From NCBI GenBank assembly GCA_934454435.1, contig CAKSGA010000090.1:1-9958 (forward strand): DNA of 9,958 bases, read 5' to 3'. This stretch comes from an uncultured Oscillospiraceae bacterium. Its GTDB lineage: Bacteria; Bacillota; Clostridia; Oscillospirales; Ruminococcaceae. Below, piece after piece: positions 6,885 to 9,958 of the stretch. Every line of letters begins with the position of its first letter. Position 1 is the stretch's first letter. The notes under the pieces are model-generated. The model saw nothing but the letters and a program-made list of their open reading frames with translations. It did not search any database and was not told the DNA's origin. The position numbers were made by a program, and so were the translations under genes.

Positions 6885-7019
6885 ATGAAAAGAACTTATC
6901 AGCCCAAGAAGCTTCAGAGAAAGCACGAGCACGGCTTTATGAAGAGAATGGCTACAAAGAACGGCCGTAAGGTTCTCGCTCGCCGTCGTGCAAAGGGCAG
7001 AAAAAAGCTGACCTACTGA
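6885..7019 (+). CDS. rpmH: 50S ribosomal protein L34
   Basis: This 44-residue, highly basic protein begins MKRTYQPKK and contains [27 protein letters not shown], split here as [10 protein letters not shown] and [17 protein letters not shown], the near-invariant L34 sequence. L34 binds 23S rRNA in the large ribosomal subunit. Length equals the bacterial norm of about 44-46 residues. AGGGGG lies about 9 nt before the ATG. It is the first gene of the rpmH-rnpA-yidD-yidC-jag operon, directly behind a consensus promoter. Confidence 0.98.
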   Translation: MKRTYQPKKLQRKHEHGFMKRMATKNGRKVLARRRAKGRKKLTY

Positions 7020-7029
7020 TCTGACCGCA

Positions 7030-7383
7030 ATGTCTGAGTTTTCAAAGAAGTACATTGTGATCAAAAACAACCGTGATTTCTCCTTCCTCTTCAAAAAAGG
7101 TGAGAGCATCGTTACCTTTGCCTTTGTCTGCTATGTCAGGGAAAGACGTGGGCGCTGCAACCGCCTGGGCATTGTCACCGGGAAGAAGGTAGGAAATGCG
7201 GTCAAGAGAAACCGCTCAAGGCGGATAATAAGGGAAGCCTTCCGCCTTTTTGAGCCGGTCCTTAAAGAGAAAACAAACAAGCGTTATGATTTCATCTTCG
7301 TCGCAAGGAGCAAGACGCCGGAACTCAAATCCACCAAAATCTACTCTCTGATGATGAAGAACATTCTGTCTAAGCTGTCATGA
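7030..7383 (+). CDS. rnpA: Ribonuclease P protein component
   Basis: The 117-residue basic protein is the protein subunit of RNase P; with the catalytic RNA it removes 5' leaders from pre-tRNAs. The family signature is seen as KVGNAVKRNRSRRIIRE (53-69), the RNR motif that contacts the RNA, preceded by the substrate-groove strand region FLFKKGESI and LGIVTGKK. The start at 7030 lies 10 nt after the rpmH stop and has no clear Shine-Dalgarno sequence, so expression may depend on translational coupling with rpmH; this could keep RnpA well below L34 levels. The stop overlaps the yidD start as ATGA. Length and position are normal for Bacillota. Confidence 0.97.
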   Translation: MSEFSKKYIVIKNNRDFSFLFKKGESIVTFAFVCYVRERRGRCNRLGIVTGKKVGNAVKRNRSRRIIREAFRLFEPVLKEKTNKRYDFIFVARSKTPELKSTKIYSLMMKNILSKLS

Positions 7384-7697
7384 AGTATATTTTCATTGGT
7401 ATAATCAAGCTGTACAGACTTACGCTGTCAAAGATCTTACCGCCGTGCTGCCGCTATTATCCAAGCTGTTCCGAATACGGGCTTACCGCTATCCGGCGCT
7501 TTGGTGCGGTCAGGGGCGGTTATTTGACGTTATGGAGAATTATGCGCTGCAATCCCTACGGCGCCGGCGGCATAGATCCTGTGCCGCAGAAGTTCTGCTT
7601 CCGCCCGGAAAAGCTCCCGGTCCCGCCGGATTTCGGCATTCCGGACGATGAGAGCACGGACTATCTCGGGGATATAAAGAAGTCCTACACAAACTGA
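7380..7697 (+). CDS. yidD: Membrane protein insertion efficiency factor YidD
   Basis: The 105-residue protein matches the YidD (haemolytic-domain) family: an N-terminal amphipathic helix (1-19) for peripheral attachment to the inner membrane face, then the cysteine-rich core CRYYPSCSEY (24-33), AIRRFGAVRGGYL and CNPYGAGGIDPVP (57-69). YidD assists YidC in inserting and folding membrane proteins. It overlaps rnpA by four bases (ATGA), which implies coupled translation, and precedes yidC, its functional partner. The C-terminal 35 residues are proline-rich and acidic and less conserved. The length is slightly above the usual 70-90 residues because of that tail. Confidence 0.96.
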   Translation: MKYIFIGIIKLYRLTLSKILPPCCRYYPSCSEYGLTAIRRFGAVRGGYLTLWRIMRCNPYGAGGIDPVPQKFCFRPEKLPVPPDFGIPDDESTDYLGDIKKSYTN

Positions 7698-7814
7698 ACT
7701 GCGTGAACAACTGCGGCTACGCCGTGTTTCATATATACCATTCATTTACCGCCGGGAACAAAGCCCGGTCGGAGGAAACAGCAGCGCACACACCCCTCTA
7801 TCCAGGCGCTGCCC
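7698..7814 (+). other. Gap between yidD and yidC with an unused-looking ribosome binding site
   Basis: This 117-nt gap contains a small hairpin, CCGGG/CCCGG around 7753-7769, followed at once by a strong Shine-Dalgarno sequence GGAGGAA (7771-7777). No ATG, GTG or TTG lies at the usual 5-10 nt spacing in any frame. The reading frame of yidC is open back through this stretch, so an altered or unusual start cannot be excluded. I see no convincing small gene here. Confidence 0.4.
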
Positions 7815-9413
7815 ATGAGGATACGCCTGACGTATCCCGAACGAAAGGACGTGGACACAATAGAGTTCCTGTACAGCATCATCGGCACACCTCTCGGTTA
7901 TATCCTTTACGGTATCTATGAGGTGATCTGCAAGAATACCGGCGCAAGCATAGGTATTGCGATACTGGTATTTACTTTCATCGTCAAGCTGGCTATGCTC
8001 CCGCTGGCGATAAAGCAGCAGAAGAACAGCGCAAAATCAGCAATTTTCGCCCCCAGGGTAAGGGAGATCCAGCAGAAATACAAGAACAACCAGGAAAAGC
8101 AGCAGCAGGAGCTCGCAAAGCTCCAGAAGCAGGGCTACAGCCCCATGGGCGGCTGCGGAACGATGGCTATCACCTTCCTGCTCCTGTTCGGCGTGCTGGA
8201 CGTTGTATATAAGCCCATGACGCATATCAAGCATATGCAGAACGAAACCACCGCAGTCATGAACGAGTCCTACTACGTTTCCATGACCAAGATATTCGTG
8301 GACGAATACACCAACACCGCAGAACTCGAGGGCGATGCTCTCACCAGGCACGACGATATCGTACGTGACGCAAAGCAGATACTTGAATACTACAACGCCA
8401 ACTTGAAGGACGGCGAAGAGCCCCTGACCGATGACGTCTGGAACAAGCTCGACAGCACCAGCAAGGGCATGATGAAGAGCGTCATCACCTCTGCTACCTC
8501 CGCAGCAAGCAAGGCTGACGAGAACAAGGACAAGCTGTTCTCCGACTCCGACCTTTATACCATCACCAAGGACGAGCAGGCAGAGCTCGACAAGATAACC
8601 GACGAAACCGCAAAGCTCAACTACACGAACGCTCACAGCTTCTCCAAAAGTACACGGTCTGCGATAGAAACCGTGCAGAAGCAGTTCGGCTCCGTAAAGT
8701 GCGTGGGCGGCAGCGACAGCCTTACCTATACCCAGGCGGCTACCCTCCAGAGAGAGCTTTACGTTATCAACCGCTACGGTGAGATCGAGGCTGAACCTGA
8801 CAAGTACGACCTGTCCGCATATCACTTCAGCGACACCACGGACTCCAGGATCAAGGACGAGCTGTCCGAACTCAACGACAGACTTGAGTTCCTGGGTATC
8901 CCTCTCGGTAAGGACCCGATAAGCGATCTCGGCTGGCCTATGATCCTTATCCCGATACTGGCATTCGTGTTCTCCATGGCGCAGACTCTCATTTCCAACA
9001 AGACCATGGAGATGAACAGCCCCGGCACCAATACCGGCTGCATGAAGGGTACAATGTTCATCATGCCTATATTCTCCATCGTGCTGGTATTTACCGTTCC
9101 TGCCGGCGCAGGCTTCTACTGGACGATAAGCTACTTCTTCGGAATTCTCCAGACCCTGCTGCTCAACAAGCTGTACAACCCCACAAAGCTCCGTGCAGAG
9201 GCAGAGGCAGAGTACAACGAGCGTATGAAGCAGGAAGCAAAGGACGAAAAGAAAAAGCGCCAGGCTGCCGACCTTGAGGCGGTTCAGGAATACGAGGGAG
9301 AAAAGCTCACTCAGAAGGAGATCAACCGCAGAAAGCTCGCCGAAGCAAGGAAAGCTGACGCAGAGAAGTACGGCGAAGAATACCACGAGGACGAGGACGA
9401 CGACGATAACTGA
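7815..9413 (+). CDS. yidC: YidC/Oxa1 family membrane protein insertase
   Basis: YidC inserts proteins into the cytoplasmic membrane, alone or with SecYEG. The Oxa1 core is clear: a first helix at 44-65 with groove residue K58 (FIVKLAMLPLAIKQQ), the cytoplasmic hairpin of charged helices (70-107), YSPMGGCGTMAIT then FLLLFGVLDVVYKP (108-134), and helices near 384-403, 422-440 and 443-460 (GFYWTISYFFGILQT). It lacks a lipobox, so it resembles the short Gram-positive type without a lipoprotein signal. Two oddities: about 230 mostly hydrophilic residues (135-368) between the second and third core helices, predicted extracytoplasmic and far longer than the loop of a few dozen residues usual there, and a roughly 75-residue charged tail ending in an acidic run. 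The ATG at 7815 is weakly supported; GTG at 7851 (residue 13) would give a more typical start, MDTIEFLY. Confidence 0.95.
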   Translation: MRIRLTYPERKDVDTIEFLYSIIGTPLGYILYGIYEVICKNTGASIGIAILVFTFIVKLAMLPLAIKQQKNSAKSAIFAPRVREIQQKYKNNQEKQQQELAKLQKQGYSPMGGCGTMAITFLLLFGVLDVVYKPMTHIKHMQNETTAVMNESYYVSMTKIFVDEYTNTAELEGDALTRHDDIVRDAKQILEYYNANLKDGEEPLTDDVWNKLDSTSKGMMKSVITSATSAASKADENKDKLFSDSDLYTITKDEQAELDKITDETAKLNYTNAHSFSKSTRSAIETVQKQFGSVKCVGGSDSLTYTQAATLQRELYVINRYGEIEAEPDKYDLSAYHFSDTTDSRIKDELSELNDRLEFLGIPLGKDPISDLGWPMILIPILAFVFSMAQTLISNKTMEMNSPGTNTGCMKGTMFIMPIFSIVLVFTVPAGAGFYWTISYFFGILQTLLLNKLYNPTKLRAEAEAEYNERMKQEAKDEKKKRQAADLEAVQEYEGEKLTQKEINRRKLAEARKADAEKYGEEYHEDEDDDDN

Positions 9414-9431
9414 TAAGGAGGGGGATCCCAG

Positions 9432-9917
9432 ATGAAACAGGAATTTACAGCAAAGACTGTAGAAGAAGCTAAGCAGAAAGCCGCAGAAGAGTTCGGCGTT
9501 TCCATTGAAGAAATAGAATTTGAATTACTTGAGCAGCCCAGGAAAGGTCTGTTCGGCATGAAGGGCAATGCAAGGGTCGTTGCGAGCTACGAAGCAAACG
9601 ACGCTGAGGAGCGGTCCGCTGAAGCTGGATCTGAAGTTCACGCTCAGGAACCCGCAGAAGAGCCTGCACCGGCTTCCTTTGAGGAGGAGAACGAGGGCGA
9701 AACAGCTCCCGAGCTCCCCGCAGATTTTGACATCGAGAAGAGCGCAAAGGTACAGGCTGCCAAGAAGTACCTGACCGACGTGCTCCACGCACTTGGGCTC
9801 GAGAACTTTGAGATCAACGCTATCCGCCGTGACGGCAACATAGTTCTGGACATCACCGGCGACAAGCTCGGCGTTGTTATCGGCAGACGTGGCGAGACCC
9901 TCGACAGCCTCCAGTAA
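9432..9917 (+). CDS. jag: RNA-binding protein Jag/KhpB, cut by an in-frame TAA inside the KH domain
   Basis: The 161-residue product has the Jag_N domain (1-52, with VEEAKQKAAEEFGVS and RKGLFGMKG), an acidic Glu/Ala/Pro linker (about 53-98), and the start of a KH domain (about 105-161) with the RNA-binding GxxG loop G151-R-R-G154. The frame then meets TAA at 9915-9917. Family members read LQYLTNLVANR-like here; this sequence reads LQ, stop, LTILASNRTEESY, so one base (TAC or TAT to TAA) accounts for the stop and the true frame continues. The usual R3H domain would lie outside the window. KhpB pairs with KhpA and acts on cell division and elongation and on small RNAs in Bacillota. A perfect AAGGAGGGGG precedes the ATG. 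Either a real truncation, a sequence error, or readthrough. Confidence 0.9.
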   Translation: MKQEFTAKTVEEAKQKAAEEFGVSIEEIEFELLEQPRKGLFGMKGNARVVASYEANDAEERSAEAGSEVHAQEPAEEPAPASFEEENEGETAPELPADFDIEKSAKVQAAKKYLTDVLHALGLENFEINAIRRDGNIVLDITGDKLGVVIGRRGETLDSLQ

Positions 9918-9958
9918 CTGACCATTCTTGCAAGCAACCGCACCGAGGAGTCCTACTG
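9918..9958 (+). other. Continuation of the jag reading frame after the internal stop (runs off window)
   Basis: After the TAA, the same frame reads LTILASNRTEESY up to the right edge, matching the expected KH-domain continuation of Jag proteins. No stop follows in this frame before the edge. It shows that the frame was not shifted: only the codon at 9915 differs from expectation. Confidence 0.75.

Noticed and set aside
7703..7921. Small plus-strand frame overlapping the yidD-yidC gap, considered as a MifM-like leader peptide
   Set aside because: It starts with GTG without a ribosome binding site, overlaps the yidC start out of frame, has no hydrophobic segment and no visible arrest motif.
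8037..9386. Long open frame on the minus strand across yidC
   Set aside because: It has Leu/Val/Cys-rich composition, no ribosome binding site that I could see and no family resemblance; it mirrors the Glu/Lys/Gln-rich coding strand of yidC.

Overview
The window looks like chromosomal DNA of a low-to-mid GC Bacillota gut-type anaerobe, most likely a Ruminococcus or close relative in the Oscillospirales. The reasons are the rpmH-rnpA-yidD-yidC-jag block typical of Bacillota, strong GGAGG-type ribosome binding sites, consensus sigma-A promoters with 17-bp spacers, a cytoplasmic GH13 enzyme, and a VTC-domain/DUF4956 gene pair of a kind I associate with Ruminococcus genomes. The species call is inference.

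Layout. (1) Positions 1-3290, minus strand: the open 5' part of one large gene for a membrane-anchored c-di-GMP protein. It has a signal peptide, two solute-binding-protein-like sensor domains, a transmembrane segment, a degenerate GGDEF domain (SDDNF), an intact EAL phosphodiesterase domain and a Pro/Ala-rich tail made of 19-residue repeats. The gene runs off the left edge. (2) Positions 3291-3673: a divergent regulatory region with a consensus promoter for each side. An attenuator-like hairpin lies in the leader of the EAL gene, and a 10-bp palindrome and a long hairpin-rich leader precede the amylase gene. (3) Positions 3674-4996, plus strand: a compact intracellular GH13 alpha-amylase-family enzyme with all catalytic residues. 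It ends at a terminator shared with the convergent neighbours. (4) Positions 5100-6615, minus strand: a two-gene operon with overlapping ends, VTC-domain protein first, then a DUF4956 membrane protein. (5) Positions 6762-9958, plus strand: the ribosomal protein L34 / RNase P protein / membrane-insertion operon rpmH-rnpA-yidD-yidC-jag, with tandem promoter candidates and a folded leader.

How the genes relate. The right-hand operon couples ribosome and tRNA-processing functions (L34, RnpA) to membrane protein insertion (YidD, YidC) and to an RNA-binding regulator (Jag/KhpB). It is normally found near dnaA/oriC in Bacillota, but here a VTC/DUF4956 operon sits on the other side and no clear DnaA-box cluster is visible. 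The left-hand genes are separate units: an extracellular-ligand-responsive c-di-GMP phosphodiesterase and a maltodextrin-type enzyme.

Main points for a second look: an in-frame TAA inside the KH domain of jag at a position where the family has Tyr, with the correct frame continuing after it; the sensor/degenerate GGDEF/EAL/repeat-tail architecture; a terminator-like hairpin directly downstream of the EAL gene's promoter; and an unusually large external loop in YidC.
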